This document shows positions 15,577 to 25,525 of a stretch of 64,000 nucleotides of DNA, piece after piece (within the stretch, counting starts at the first letter, position 1; each line of letters begins with the position of its first letter). The notes beneath the pieces were generated by a model. That model saw nothing but the letters and a program-made list of their open reading frames with translations. It was not told the origin of the DNA and did not search any database. The translations under genes were made by a program, and so were the position numbers. The DNA is taken from NCBI GenBank assembly GCA_004193205.1, contig RZUM01000001.1, forward strand, positions 626,424 to 690,423, in the 5' to 3' direction. Source of the DNA: Gordonia sediminis. GTDB lineage: Bacteria > Actinomycetota > Actinomycetes > Mycobacteriales > Mycobacteriaceae.

Positions 15577-17634
15577 TCAGTCGATGGCCGCGCGCCGCTG
15601 AAGCGCCAACTCCCGCACCCGGGCGATGTCCTCGTCGGTGAACACCCCGTTGACACCGGAGATCGCCGCCAGCTTCATGCCGTGCTTGAGCCCGATCTGG
15701 TAGATCTCCTTGACCTTCTCCCAGCTGATGTTCCGTCCGACGGTGAAGGTCTCGTAGCGGCCCTCGAGCGCGAGTGCGACGGTTTCGGCGAGGCACGCAT
15801 ACGCCACGTGGGGTGGTAGGCCGATGTCACCGAGGTGCACGTCCTTGCCGGGCAGTTCGATCTCGCCCGACTCGATGACGAGGACGTCGGGGCGTTTGGC
15901 GACGTCCTCGCGCGGCAGGTCCAGGGGCCGGGCGACGTCGGTGATGATGCAGCCCGGTTTGACCGCCATGATGTCGAGCACACGCTTGCCGGCTCCGGAG
16001 GTCGCGGTGACGATCAGGTCCATATCGGGTAGTTGCGCGTCCGGGGTCGCGGCGACGTGGATCTTGGCGCGTGGGTGGTCGCGCTCGATGTCGCTCTTGA
16101 GCTCGAGCAGCTTCGCCGATTCCGGTGAGACGAGCCAGAGTTCGTCGGAGGCGAGCGCCAGCAGGCGCGCGCACACCGAACCGATCGATCCGGTCGCTCC
16201 GACGACCATCGCCTTACCCTGCATCCGGCCCTCGTCGTCGCGTTCGGCGAGGTCGAGGCGGTCGAGCGCGTCGTGGGCGGCCCACAACGCACCCGAGGCG
16301 CTGTAGCTGTTGCCGGTGGTGATCGGCAGCGGCGCTTTCATCGCGACGGTGACGCCGGCGTCCCCGACGACCTTGGTGAACGCACCGAGACCCATGATCT
16401 GCGCGCCGAGTTTCTTCGCCGTCTCCGCGGCCGCGAGCAGCCGCGCGTAGGTGAACTCCGGACTGTGCGCCATGAGTTCCTTCGGCGTGCCGCCGACGCT
16501 GATCAGCCAGCCCTCGGCCTCGGCCCCGGTCGGGGAGACGATTCCGGTGATGTGGCTGTAGACGAACGGCGGGGCGTAGGCGAGCATCTTCTCGATCGTG
16601 TCGGTCACCACGGCGGGCGTCATGTCGGTGATCGTCCGCAGCGGCTGCACCTTCTTGAAGAACTCCTGCGAGAGCGGGTGGATGACGAACGCGAACCGGC
16701 TCTTGCGTTTCGGGCCGTTCGGAAACAGAATCCGGGGCTCGATGCCGGCAGACGTGATCATCTCGAGCAGATCGTCGTTCGTGAGTACCGCAGACTCGGG
16801 CACCGACGCGATCATCAGCGCCTCGAGCACGGCGGCGTTGACGGTGACCTCGAACGGCTGCGGCGTCGCGTCGATCACCATGTCCACACCGCGGGAGGCC
16901 AGTTCGGCGAGCCGTTCCTCGTCGATCGAGGATGTCACCAGGGTCTTGCCGGCGAGATCCTCGAGGCCGAAGCCGGTCAGCTCCTCATAGGTGGCCACCA
17001 CGACATCGGCCTCCCGGGCGGCGGAGCGCGCCATCAGACGGTTGTGGACGAACTGGGGAATCCCGATGTGGGACTTGATCTGATCGGGCAGCAGCTGCAA
17101 CGGCATCATCCCGACGTCCGCGGTCATCGACAGGGCGGGGAACGCGTCGAGCCGGGCAGGGATGTCGAAGCGCAGCAGCGGATCGGCGATGGTCATGTTG
17201 TCGGTGAACTCGCGCAGGATACGCACCGTGCGGTCGTGGTTGACCCCACCGAGCACCGCGACCCGTGCATTGTCGAACAACCCGGGCATCTCGGATTGGA
17301 CGTGTCGAATAGCCCACTCCTGCAGGACATCCCGCAGCCGGTGACCGTCGGTCACGCGCGCGTCGGTCACCGCGCGCTTGACCTTCTTGACGGCGGCGAG
17401 GTCACCGTCGTAGAGGCCGGCCGCACGCGCCTCCCGGATTCCGGTCACCGCGACCACGGTGGCGCCGCGCTCCTGCCACGACCGGGCCAACGCCTCGGCG
17501 TCGGCGAGGTTGCCGTCGGTGCCCTGCCGGACGACGCGGAAGGTGTGATGAAGGAACGTCTCGGTCACGTCGTAGTCGTAGTGCGACGACGCGAGACTGA
17601 CGTTGACGATGAGTCCAGAGGTGTTGGCGACCAT
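15577..17634 (-). CDS. acyl-ACP reductase-like NAD(P)-binding dehydrogenase
   Basis: 685 residues. The C-terminal half resembles cyanobacterial long-chain acyl-ACP reductase: GLGAFTKVVGDAG near residue 415, ITTGNSYSASGALWAA near 440, nucleotide motif VVGATGSIGSVCARLL near 475, and HVAYACLAETVALALEGR near 625. The N-terminal 300 residues are extra and contain a second Rossmann-like part. A possible catalytic Cys cannot be fixed from sequence. The start MVANTSGLIV at 17634 follows AGGA-CGAAAG-type spacing. It follows a reductase-type SDR on the same strand after a 32-nt gap, so the pair may reduce acyl thioesters to aldehyde and process the product. Confidence 0.6.
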   Translation of the reverse strand: MVANTSGLIVNVSLASSHYDYDVTETFLHHTFRVVRQGTDGNLADAEALARSWQERGATVVAVTGIREARAAGLYDGDLAAVKKVKRAVTDARVTDGHRLRDVLQEWAIRHVQSEMPGLFDNARVAVLGGVNHDRTVRILREFTDNMTIADPLLRFDIPARLDAFPALSMTADVGMMPLQLLPDQIKSHIGIPQFVHNRLMARSAAREADVVVATYEELTGFGLEDLAGKTLVTSSIDEERLAELASRGVDMVIDATPQPFEVTVNAAVLEALMIASVPESAVLTNDDLLEMITSAGIEPRILFPNGPKRKSRFAFVIHPLSQEFFKKVQPLRTITDMTPAVVTDTIEKMLAYAPPFVYSHITGIVSPTGAEAEGWLISVGGTPKELMAHSPEFTYARLLAAAETAKKLGAQIMGLGAFTKVVGDAGVTVAMKAPLPITTGNSYSASGALWAAHDALDRLDLAERDDEGRMQGKAMVVGATGSIGSVCARLLALASDELWLVSPESAKLLELKSDIERDHPRAKIHVAATPDAQLPDMDLIVTATSGAGKRVLDIMAVKPGCIITDVARPLDLPREDVAKRPDVLVIESGEIELPGKDVHLGDIGLPPHVAYACLAETVALALEGRYETFTVGRNISWEKVKEIYQIGLKHGMKLAAISGVNGVFTDEDIARVRELALQRRAAID

Positions 17635-17666
17635 GTTCTTTCGATCCTGTGAGGGTGGCGATGACG

Positions 17667-18746
17667 TCAGACCATGGCGGCCGAGCCGATGTCGGGGTGC
17701 GCGATCATGAAGTCGAGCAGCCGATCGGCGTAGTCGGCGAACCGTGGGCATTCGACACCGGTCCCCTCCAGTTCGGCGACGGTGTTCTTCGCGGAGTATG
17801 TGGTCCGGGTGGAGAAGTAGTCGATCGTCTCGGCGGGCATGCCGAGCGCCCACTGCATACCCGGGACATTGCCGAGGGCACTCCGCACGACACCCAGCGG
17901 CACCGGGACGAACACGAGTCGCTTGCCGAGGTGGCGCGCGAAGATCTCCGCGACCTCCAGCCCGGTGGGCGGGTCGGGGTCGGTGAGCGCGTAGGTATGG
18001 CCGAGGGTGGCCTCGTGCACCGACAACTCGTCCATCGCCTCGATCACGAAGTCGCGCGGCACCAGCGAGGTCCGCACCGTCGCATCGACGGACGGCAGGA
18101 CCGCGATGGGTAGCCGCTGGCGGCGCAGGAACTCCGCGACGAAGTACGGGCCGTCGTACTTCTGCGTCTCGCCGGTGGTCGAGTCGCCGACGACGATGCC
18201 GGGACGGTAGATGGTGGCCGGCAGGCCGTCGGCCATCGCGGCGCGGACCAGTTTCTCCGCCTCGAACTTGGTGGATTCGTAGTGGTTGTAGAACTCCTGG
18301 CCGACGTCGAGGTCGTCCTCGCCGAACTCGCCGTCGTAGCGGCCGCTGACATAGCAGGTACTGACGTACTGCAGTCGGCGCAGACCGCTGAGCCCCTGAC
18401 AGAACGCGAGGACGTTCGCGGTGCCCTCGACGTTCACCTTCTGGGCGATCTCGAGCGGTACGGCCAGGTCGTACACGGCGGCGAGATGCCACACCTCGTC
18501 GACGTCTCTTGTCGCCTTCGCTTCGAGGCCGAGGTCGGGCACGGTGATGTCACCCACGACGAGTTCGGTGCGCCCCGCGACGTCGGGGTGAGCCTTCTCG
18601 ATCCCGGCGAGCCGGTCGCGCGCGGTGGCGAGGTGACGATCCTGGACCACGCACAGCATCGTCGACCCGGGCCGTCGGGCGAGCACCCGCGGCAGCAGCG
18701 CCGATCCCAGAAAGCCGGGGAATCCCGTCATCAATACCGTCGACAT
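17667..18746 (-). CDS. extended SDR, thioester/fatty-acyl reductase-like
   Basis: 359 residues. Cofactor motif TGFPGFLGSALL starts at residue 7; YVSTCYVSG is near residue 130; the catalytic YESTK is near residue 160; and YRPGIVVGDSTTGE is near 185. This is the NAD_binding_4 type of extended SDR that includes fatty-acyl-CoA and carboxylic-acid reductase domains. The start at 18746 follows GAGGAGG. It is the first gene of an operon with the acyl-ACP-reductase-like protein; together they suggest fatty aldehyde/alcohol or wax-type metabolism. Confidence 0.75.
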   Translation of the reverse strand: MSTVLMTGFPGFLGSALLPRVLARRPGSTMLCVVQDRHLATARDRLAGIEKAHPDVAGRTELVVGDITVPDLGLEAKATRDVDEVWHLAAVYDLAVPLEIAQKVNVEGTANVLAFCQGLSGLRRLQYVSTCYVSGRYDGEFGEDDLDVGQEFYNHYESTKFEAEKLVRAAMADGLPATIYRPGIVVGDSTTGETQKYDGPYFVAEFLRRQRLPIAVLPSVDATVRTSLVPRDFVIEAMDELSVHEATLGHTYALTDPDPPTGLEVAEIFARHLGKRLVFVPVPLGVVRSALGNVPGMQWALGMPAETIDYFSTRTTYSAKNTVAELEGTGVECPRFADYADRLLDFMIAHPDIGSAAMV

Positions 18747-18921
18747 GGTCAGCCGCCTCCTCGCCGAGCCGTGCGGCATCGTGTGCAGCGCCGCTACCTG
18801 CAACTCTATTGCGGCGAGCACCGGTGGGGATCGGCCTTCTTGGCATCCGGCGGTGGGACCTTCGACCCTTTCTTCGGGTTGGGCGGTGGGAACGTGCGTC
18901 GCTGAGTCGGCTCCGGGTCGG

Positions 18922-20040
18922 TCAGTCGTCTTTGGGGCGATAGTCGACGGCCCGCACGGCGCCGTTGTGGTCTCGGTATTCGACGAGCTTCGGCGGCCGG
19001 TAAGTGGCATCGACGGCAAGGCGCTGGAATGCGCTCGACGCCGCGTGCTCGCTCGCCACGTCGGTGGCTCCCAATGGTCGATGGACCAGATCGAGGAGTT
19101 TGTAGAACCCCTTCCGCGATTCGTCGAGCTTGGCGAAGGCGTTCGTCTTGGCGAGGTAGCCCGCGACAATGTTGGCAATCACCAGCGGCGTCGCTCTCGA
19201 CCCGGAAGCCGGCGGCGTCTCGTCCTCGTCGTCGGCGAGTAAGAGTCCATTCTCGCGCGCCCGCTCCATCATCCAGACCAGCGGAATGTCGCTGAGTTCG
19301 CTCGACGCGTACCCACCGCCGACGTTGCAGTGGACTCCGGAGAACCACACCTGCTCGAGAGGTTGTGTGTCCTTCCTGCCCGGCATTGGTTTCCACAGGG
19401 TCGGTTCGAATGGACCGCGTTTCTCGTCGATGGCGAGAGCGTGGTAGGCGGCTTCAACGCTGTTACTCAGGCTGACGTCATGAAATGCCCAGCGCTTGTT
19501 GACTTTATCCGCGAGCCGGCCCTTGATCGGAATCCCGAGTGACCCGACCGTGTCCCACACGCCGATGAACCGGATCCCGCTCTCGTGCGAGTACTTCGCA
19601 CGAAACTCGATCGACCTCTGCGCGTCAGGCTTCGTCTCGTCGGTCCGGTCCCGGTAGAGGGCGAAGCCCTCGTCGAGTCGATCCCGACACTCTCGCTTGA
19701 GGATTCCACAGTTGCGGATGAAACCCGCAAGGCTTCGCGCGGTGTAGGCGCCGCGGCTGAACCCGAACAGGAAGATCTCGTCACCCGGCTCGAACACGTC
19801 AACGATGTCTTGGTACCCCTCCTTGAGGTTCTTGGATAGTCCGAATCCCACTGCGCCACCGCTGATCTTTTCCCACCACTTGGTACCCACACCGGCGACG
19901 TAGAGCGGCTCCAGCTGTTCGACGTCCTGGTGGACACCGACTCTCACCGCTTTGCCGATCTTGACCACATTGGTCGGGTTCTTCTGACCGAAAGTGTTCC
20001 AGGTTCCGTCGCAGCATACGACTAGACGACGCTTGGGCAT
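18922..20040 (-). CDS. DUF2235 alpha/beta hydrolase (Tle1-like phospholipase domain)
   Basis: 372 residues. The start MPKRRLVVCCDGTWNTF is the DUF2235 N-terminal motif. The nucleophile elbow GFSRGAYTARSLAGF lies near residue 97, an Asp in GVWDTVGSLGIP near residue 160, and the His in VWFSGVHCNVGGGY near residue 230. The domain is shared with type VI secretion lipase effectors, but free-standing forms like this one occur widely in bacteria without T6SS. No secretion signal is present and no T6SS genes are nearby. Probable cytoplasmic lipid hydrolase of unknown role. Confidence 0.85.
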   Translation of the reverse strand: MPKRRLVVCCDGTWNTFGQKNPTNVVKIGKAVRVGVHQDVEQLEPLYVAGVGTKWWEKISGGAVGFGLSKNLKEGYQDIVDVFEPGDEIFLFGFSRGAYTARSLAGFIRNCGILKRECRDRLDEGFALYRDRTDETKPDAQRSIEFRAKYSHESGIRFIGVWDTVGSLGIPIKGRLADKVNKRWAFHDVSLSNSVEAAYHALAIDEKRGPFEPTLWKPMPGRKDTQPLEQVWFSGVHCNVGGGYASSELSDIPLVWMMERARENGLLLADDEDETPPASGSRATPLVIANIVAGYLAKTNAFAKLDESRKGFYKLLDLVHRPLGATDVASEHAASSAFQRLAVDATYRPPKLVEYRDHNGAVRAVDYRPKDD

Positions 20041-20136
20041 GCGCTCGACTCTCTGCTCGGCTTGGCCCCCTTGACCTGCAGATCATATCGAAGCCACCCA
20101 CCGATTCGCGTCGAGCGAACGACCGACGGACTATCT

Positions 20137-20748
20137 CTAAGCCACGGCCGCGGCGGCCAGCTCAGATATACGCGCCCAGTTCTTGCTCGCGACAGCGTCT
20201 TTGGGCGTGATCCAGGAGCCGCCCACACATCCGACGTTGGGCAGTTCGAGGTAGCTGGGGGCGAGTGCGGGGGTGATGCCACCCGTGGGGCAGAACCGGG
20301 CGTCGGGGATCGGACCACGAATCGCCTTCAGGTAGTCGACGCCGCCGGCGAACTCGGCGGGGAAGAACTTGAGTTCGGTGTAGCCGGACTCCATCGCCGT
20401 CAGGACCTCGGACACGGTGGACACGCCGGGCAGGTGTGGCAGTCCGGTGTCGGTCATCGCCGACAGCAGCGTGGGCGTACTGCCTGGGGAGACCAGGAAC
20501 TGGGCGCCGGCTTCGGCGGCACGTTTGGCTTGGTCGGGTTCGACGATGGTGCCGGCGCCGACGTAGATCTCGGGCACCTCGCCGGCGATCCGTTCGATGG
20601 CCGACAGTGCCACCGGCGTGCGCAGGGTCAGTTCGATGATCGATATGCCGCCCGCGACGAGCGCCTTGGCGACCGGGACGGCGTCCTCGACGTGGTCGAT
20701 GACGACGACGGGGATGACCGGGGACAAGTTCAGTAGCGATTTGCTCAT
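20137..20748 (-). CDS. eda: KDPG/KHG aldolase
   Basis: 203 residues. It splits 2-keto-3-deoxy-6-phosphogluconate to pyruvate and glyceraldehyde-3-phosphate. Motifs: IIELTLRTPVAL with catalytic Glu near residue 38, VGAGTI near 64, FLVSPGSTP near 86, and the Schiff-base Lys in ELKFFPAEFAGG near 127. The start at 20748 has CAGGAG upstream. Last gene of the zwf-edd-eda operon. Confidence 0.93.
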   Translation of the reverse strand: MSKSLLNLSPVIPVVVIDHVEDAVPVAKALVAGGISIIELTLRTPVALSAIERIAGEVPEIYVGAGTIVEPDQAKRAAEAGAQFLVSPGSTPTLLSAMTDTGLPHLPGVSTVSEVLTAMESGYTELKFFPAEFAGGVDYLKAIRGPIPDARFCPTGGITPALAPSYLELPNVGCVGGSWITPKDAVASKNWARISELAAAAVA

Positions 20749-20794
20749 GGTGTTCTCCTGGGTTCTCAAGCGACGGTTCTCAAAGCGACGGTTC

Positions 20795-22627
20795 TCACGC
20801 GACGTAGGTGGGGAAGATGCTGGCGCCCCGGTCGGCGGGTCCGACGGCTGCGCGCATGCTGGCGAAGAGTTCGCGTCCGGTTCCGACCATCTCCGGGGTC
20901 GAGAGGGCCCGGCCGGTGGCGGTGCGTGCGGCGAGTTCGTCGTCGGGGACAAGCAGCGTCAGGGTGCCGGTGGTGGCGTCGACGGTGATCATGTCTCCGT
21001 CACGGACTTTGGCCAGTGGCCCGTCCGCGGCGGCTTCGGGAGTGAGATGGATGGCCGCGGGGACCTTGCCCGACGCTCCCGACATCCTGCCGTCGGTCAC
21101 CAGGGCCACCCGCCGGCCGCGGTCCTGCAGGACCCCGAGCGCGGGAGTGAGTTTGTGCAACTCGGGCATCCCGGTGGCGCGTGGCCCCTGGTATCGCACG
21201 ACGGCGACGAGATCCCGATCGAGGTCACCGGCGTCGAACGCGGCGAGGAAGTCGGCCTGGTCGTCGAAGACCGCCGCGGGTGCGGTGATCACCCGGTGCT
21301 CGTCGGCGACGGCGGAGGTCTTGATCACGCACGAGCCGAGATTGCCGGTGAGGGTTTTCAATCCGCCATCTTTGGCGAACGGGTCGTCGGTGCCGCGCAG
21401 CACCGCCGTGTCATGGCTGACGGTGGTGCCCTCGCGCCACTCGACGGTGCCGTCGGTGAGGACCGGTTCGGTGGTGTAGCGGTGCAGGCCTGGCCCGACC
21501 ACGGTGGCGACGTCCTCGTGGAGCAGTCCGGCCTCGAGCAATGTGGTGATGGTGAAGCCGAGACCGCCGGCGGCGTGAAAGTGGTTCACGTCGGCGCTGC
21601 CATTGGGATAGATGCGGGCCAGCAGCGGCACGGCGGCCGACAGCTCGGAGATGTCGTCCCACCGCAGGTCGATGCCGGCGGCCTGGGCGATGGCGACCAG
21701 GTGCATCGTGTGATTGGTCGAGCCCCCGGTGGCCAGCAGCGCGACGACGCCGTTGACGATCGCGCGTTCGTCGATCATCTCCCCGACCGGGGTGTAGTGG
21801 TCGCCGAGCGCGGTCAACGCGGTGACCTGTGCACCGGCGGCAGTGGTCAGGGCGCTGCGCAACGGGGTGCCGGGATTGACGAAGCTCGATCCCGGCAGGT
21901 GCAGACCCATCACCTCCATCAGCAGCTGGTTGGAGTTGGCGGTGCCGAAGAACGTGCAGGTCCCGTTACCGTGGTACGAGGCCGCCTCGGCATCCAGCAG
22001 CGCCTGACGGCTGACCTTGTTTTCCGCGTAGAGCTGACGGACGCGCGACTTCTCGCTGTTGGGCAGCCCCGACGTCATCGGCCCGGCCGGGACGAACACC
22101 GTCGGCAGGTGCCCGAAAGCCAGTGCGCCGATGAGCATTCCGGGCACGATCTTGTCGCACACGCCGAGCATCAACGCGGCGTCGAACATGTCGTGTGACA
22201 GTGCGATCGCGGTGGACATGGCGATGACGTCACGACTGAACAGCGACAGCTGCATCCCGTGGCGGCCCTGGGTGATGCCATCGCACATGGCCGGGACGCC
22301 GCCGGCGAACTGCGCGATGCCACCGGCCTGGACGACGGCCTGCTTGAGTTGGTGGGGAAAGGTCTCGAACGGTGCGTGTGCCGACAGCATGTCGTTGTAC
22401 GACGACACGATCGCGACGTTCGGTTTGACCAGTTCCCGGATGGCCTTCTTGTCCTGGGCGCCGGTGGCGGCGAAGCCGTGGGCAAGATTGGCACATGCCA
22501 GGCGGCTGCGGGCGGGGCCGCGGTCGGCTGCGGCGCGGATGTGGCGCAGGTAGGTGGTGCGAGAATCGGCGCTGCGGGACCTGATGCGATCGGTGACCGT
22601 GGCCAGAGCCGGATGGATGGTGGTCAC
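20795..22627 (-). CDS. edd: phosphogluconate dehydratase
   Basis: 610 residues, the usual length. It dehydrates 6-phosphogluconate to KDPG with an Fe-S cluster. Seen: [16 protein letters not shown] near residue 60, [22 protein letters not shown] near residue 110, [15 protein letters not shown] near residue 150, and [21 protein letters not shown] near residue 520. The GTG start overlaps the zwf stop (GTGA). Gap to eda is 46 nt. With zwf and eda it makes a full Entner-Doudoroff branch, which is not universal in actinobacteria. Confidence 0.94.
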   Translation of the reverse strand: MTTIHPALATVTDRIRSRSADSRTTYLRHIRAAADRGPARSRLACANLAHGFAATGAQDKKAIRELVKPNVAIVSSYNDMLSAHAPFETFPHQLKQAVVQAGGIAQFAGGVPAMCDGITQGRHGMQLSLFSRDVIAMSTAIALSHDMFDAALMLGVCDKIVPGMLIGALAFGHLPTVFVPAGPMTSGLPNSEKSRVRQLYAENKVSRQALLDAEAASYHGNGTCTFFGTANSNQLLMEVMGLHLPGSSFVNPGTPLRSALTTAAGAQVTALTALGDHYTPVGEMIDERAIVNGVVALLATGGSTNHTMHLVAIAQAAGIDLRWDDISELSAAVPLLARIYPNGSADVNHFHAAGGLGFTITTLLEAGLLHEDVATVVGPGLHRYTTEPVLTDGTVEWREGTTVSHDTAVLRGTDDPFAKDGGLKTLTGNLGSCVIKTSAVADEHRVITAPAAVFDDQADFLAAFDAGDLDRDLVAVVRYQGPRATGMPELHKLTPALGVLQDRGRRVALVTDGRMSGASGKVPAAIHLTPEAAADGPLAKVRDGDMITVDATTGTLTLLVPDDELAARTATGRALSTPEMVGTGRELFASMRAAVGPADRGASIFPTYVA

Positions 22628-24102
22628 AGGGCTGCTCCCTCGTGCCAGGTGCGACCGTCTCGTTCGAGAAGTGTGGTCGCCTCGAAGGGGCCGTTGGTGC
22701 CGGCGGGGTAGCGGCGTGGGCCGCGCTCCTGCGCTCGCCACGCCACCAGGATCGGTTCGACCCACGCCCAGGCCGCCTCGACCTCATCGCGGCGCATGAA
22801 CAGGGTCGGATCGCCACGCACCACGTCCATCAGCAATCTTTCGTAGGCGTCGGGTGAGCGGCGCTGGAAAGCGTTGACGTAGTTGAGGTCCAGCGATACC
22901 GGCTTGAGCCGGATGCCGCCGGGACCGGGCTCCTTGGCGGTCATGAACAGGCGCATGCCTTCTTCCGGCTGCAGCTGGATGACCAGCTTGTTGGGTGCGG
23001 CGTCGCCGTCGCTGCCGGGGAACATCGGGTGGGGAACCGGCTTGAATCCGATGACGACCTCGGAACTGCGGTGCTCCATCCGTTTACCGGTGCGCACGTA
23101 GAACGGCACTCCGGACCAGCGCCAGTTGCGCACTTCGGCTTTCAGGGCGACGAAGGTCTCCGTGACGCTGTCGGGGTTCTCGGCGTCGTCGCGGTAGCTG
23201 GGTACCGCCGCCCCGTCGACCAATCCGGCGACGTATTGCCCGGCGATGGCGAGGGTGCCGACGTCGTTGTGACTCAACGGTTTGAGCGCCTGGAGCACTT
23301 TGAGTTTCTCGTCGCGGACGGATTCGCGATCGATGCAGGTGGGCGGTTCCATCGCCACCAGACACAGCACCTGGAGCAGGTGATTCTGCACCATGTCGCG
23401 CAGGGCTCCCGATTGGTCGTAGTACCCGGCGCGGCTGCCCACCCCGAGGGACTCGGCCACGGTGATCTGGACGTGGTCGATCCAACTGGAGTTCCACAGC
23501 GGCTCGAGGAACGTGTTGGCGAATCGGGTGACGAGGAGGTTCTGCACGCTCTCCTTGCCCAGGTAGTGGTCGATCCGGAAGATCTGGGATTCGTCGAAGA
23601 CCGCACCCACGGCATCGTTGATGGCGCGGGCAGACGCCAGGTCGTGGCCGATGGGCTTTTCCAGGACCACTCTGCAGGTCTCGTCGACGAGGTCGTGAGC
23701 GGCCAGATGCCGGGAGATGGGACCGAACAGGTTCGGCGCGCAGGCCAGGTAGTAGACCCGCACCCTGTCTGAAGGTTGGTTCAGCAGCGCGAGGAGCTGA
23801 TCCCACTCGTCGGGGGCGGCGGCATCGACACTCGCGTAGTGCAATCGCGCGAGGAATCGATCCAGTGTGGGTGAGTCCAACGCGTCGGCGTCGACGAATC
23901 GACCCAGCTCCCCCCGTACCTTGTCGCGGTAGCCGACGTGGTCGAGACCCGCCCGCGACGTCGCGATGATGCGTGTTTCGGCAGGCAGCTGGCCGTCGCG
24001 GTCGCGTAGGTAGAGAGCGGGGAGGAGTTTGCGGACGGCCAGGTCGCCGGTTCCGCCGAAGACAACGAAGTCGCATGGTGCGACAGGATTCGCACTCGAC
24101 AT
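22624..24102 (-). CDS. zwf: glucose-6-phosphate 1-dehydrogenase
   Basis: 492 residues. Nucleotide motif [17 protein letters not shown] at residue 15, the active-site [15 protein letters not shown] near residue 172, and FYVRTGKRM near residue 330. It oxidises glucose-6-phosphate to phosphogluconolactone. The start at 24102 follows AGGAGAAA. First gene of the ED operon, divergent from a ROK repressor, so sugar-responsive control is likely. No 6-phosphogluconolactonase gene is in the operon. Confidence 0.94.
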   Translation of the reverse strand: MSSANPVAPCDFVVFGGTGDLAVRKLLPALYLRDRDGQLPAETRIIATSRAGLDHVGYRDKVRGELGRFVDADALDSPTLDRFLARLHYASVDAAAPDEWDQLLALLNQPSDRVRVYYLACAPNLFGPISRHLAAHDLVDETCRVVLEKPIGHDLASARAINDAVGAVFDESQIFRIDHYLGKESVQNLLVTRFANTFLEPLWNSSWIDHVQITVAESLGVGSRAGYYDQSGALRDMVQNHLLQVLCLVAMEPPTCIDRESVRDEKLKVLQALKPLSHNDVGTLAIAGQYVAGLVDGAAVPSYRDDAENPDSVTETFVALKAEVRNWRWSGVPFYVRTGKRMEHRSSEVVIGFKPVPHPMFPGSDGDAAPNKLVIQLQPEEGMRLFMTAKEPGPGGIRLKPVSLDLNYVNAFQRRSPDAYERLLMDVVRGDPTLFMRRDEVEAAWAWVEPILVAWRAQERGPRRYPAGTNGPFEATTLLERDGRTWHEGAAL

Positions 24103-24253
24103 AGGTATTTCTCCTGAAATTGTCGGGGCTGACGTAGGGAACGCTACGGGTAGTTCGGCGTCCTGGCAACATAACTTATGATTTTCTGTGTACAAAAGTG
24201 GGAGTGACAAGTTGTTGACACCACGACCGCTTGGTTGAATGACCCATATGCGC
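24103..24253. promoter_or_regulatory. divergent promoter region zwf / ROK regulator
   Basis: For zwf, TTGTAC, 16 nt, TATGTT on the minus strand is a plausible promoter. It encloses the imperfect palindrome CATAACTTATG (24170-24180). A TTGACA (24215-24220) faces the ROK gene, but its -10 is poor. The ROK regulator probably binds here. The 12-mer CATAACTTATGA recurs at 60523-60534. Confidence 0.4.
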
Positions 24254-25426
24254 ATGTCACGCCCGACAAAAGCGGCAGCGACCGCCGGCGACGTGCTTGC
24301 GCTGGTCCGCGACGGTCTTGTGGCGACCCGCAGCGATATCATCCGCGTCACCGGGCTGTCTCGAACGGCGGTCACGGCGCGGCTGTCGGCGCTACAAGCG
24401 TCCGGGCTCGTGCTCGAACTCCCCGATGCCGAGTCGACCGGGGGGCGACCGCCGTCGCGGCTGGCCTTCAACGCCGATGCCGGGGTCGTGCTGGCGGCCG
24501 CGATCGGCCGGAGTCGAACCCAGCTCGCCGTGTGCAGTCTGTCGGGTCAGGTCCTGACGTCGGTCGACTTCGACCAAGAAATCGGTACGGGGCCCGACGA
24601 ACTGATGCCCGACCTCGTCAAGCGCCTCGAGGCACTGCTCTCCGACACCGGCCGGCGACCCGACGAGATCCGGGGTGTCGGTCTCAGCATCCCGGGCAGT
24701 GCCGACAGTGCCCGAGGATGCAGTCTCGATTCGCCGGCGATGAGTGGGTGGGACGGCGTGCCGCTGCCGCCCTTCCTGCAGTCGATCACCACCGCGCCGA
24801 TCCGGCTCGACAACGATGCCAACGTCATCGTGCTCTCGGAACGACGCGGGCAACGCGACCGATTCGACGACATGCTGCTCATCAAGGCTTCCACCGGTCT
24901 GGGCGCCGGCATCGTCGCCGGTGGGGTGCTGCAGCGCGGAGCAGTAGGCGCCGCGGGAGAGTTCGGCCACACCAAGATCCCGGAGGCCGCCGGCAAGGTA
25001 TGCCGATGCGGGGACACCGGTTGCCTGGAAACCGTTGCCTCGGGCTGGGCTCTGGTGCGGGCGATGCGCGAACACGACCGCGACATCGCTCACATCCGTG
25101 AACTCGTCGACCTCGCACTGGCCGGTGATCCGCACGCACGCCAACTCATCCGCGAAAGCGGGCGACATATCGGCGAAGTACTCAGCGGCGCCATCAACCT
25201 GCTCAACCCCGCGGCCCTGGTGCTGGCCGGCGACATGGCCAACGCCTACGACATCCTCGTCGCAGGGTTACGCGAGACCATCTACGCCAACGCCATCGCC
25301 TTGGCGACCCGTGAACTGCAGATACTGCCCTCCACCCATGGCGACGAGGCCGGCGTCATCGGTTGCGCGGCACTGATTCTCGACCATGTCCTGAGCCCTG
25401 CCGTGGTCGACGCCACGCTCACGTGA
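24254..25426 (+). CDS. ROK family transcriptional regulator
   Basis: 390 residues from MSRPTKAAAT; ATGs at 24239 and 24248 are in frame, and none has a good ribosome site, so translation may be leaderless. Winged HTH: LVATRSDIIRVTGLSRTAVTARLSAL (residues about 20-50). The ROK domain follows, with the zinc site CRCGDTGCLE near residue 255 and the sugar-kinase-like DNDANV near residue 190. It is divergent from zwf-edd-eda and probably represses that operon in response to a sugar phosphate or gluconate. A free glucokinase role is less likely given the HTH. Confidence 0.88.
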   Translation: MSRPTKAAATAGDVLALVRDGLVATRSDIIRVTGLSRTAVTARLSALQASGLVLELPDAESTGGRPPSRLAFNADAGVVLAAAIGRSRTQLAVCSLSGQVLTSVDFDQEIGTGPDELMPDLVKRLEALLSDTGRRPDEIRGVGLSIPGSADSARGCSLDSPAMSGWDGVPLPPFLQSITTAPIRLDNDANVIVLSERRGQRDRFDDMLLIKASTGLGAGIVAGGVLQRGAVGAAGEFGHTKIPEAAGKVCRCGDTGCLETVASGWALVRAMREHDRDIAHIRELVDLALAGDPHARQLIRESGRHIGEVLSGAINLLNPAALVLAGDMANAYDILVAGLRETIYANAIALATRELQILPSTHGDEAGVIGCAALILDHVLSPAVVDATLT

Positions 25427-25525
25427 GACTGCCGACGGCGATCGATGCCGCGAGGGCGCTGTGCACGGACACAGGATTGCCGATCGTGTGGCCGCCGGCC
25501 GAGCAGGACGCTTGACGAACGGGCC

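Noticed and set aside
16273-17652. 459-codon plus-strand frame
   Set aside because: Antisense of the acyl-ACP-reductase-like gene, low-complexity composition.
18922-20040. DUF2235 gene as a type VI secretion effector
   Set aside because: No T6SS genes, no immunity gene and no secretion signal nearby; actinobacteria usually lack T6SS.
24254-25426. ROK protein as glucokinase
   Set aside because: Clear N-terminal winged HTH and divergent placement at an ED operon fit a repressor better.
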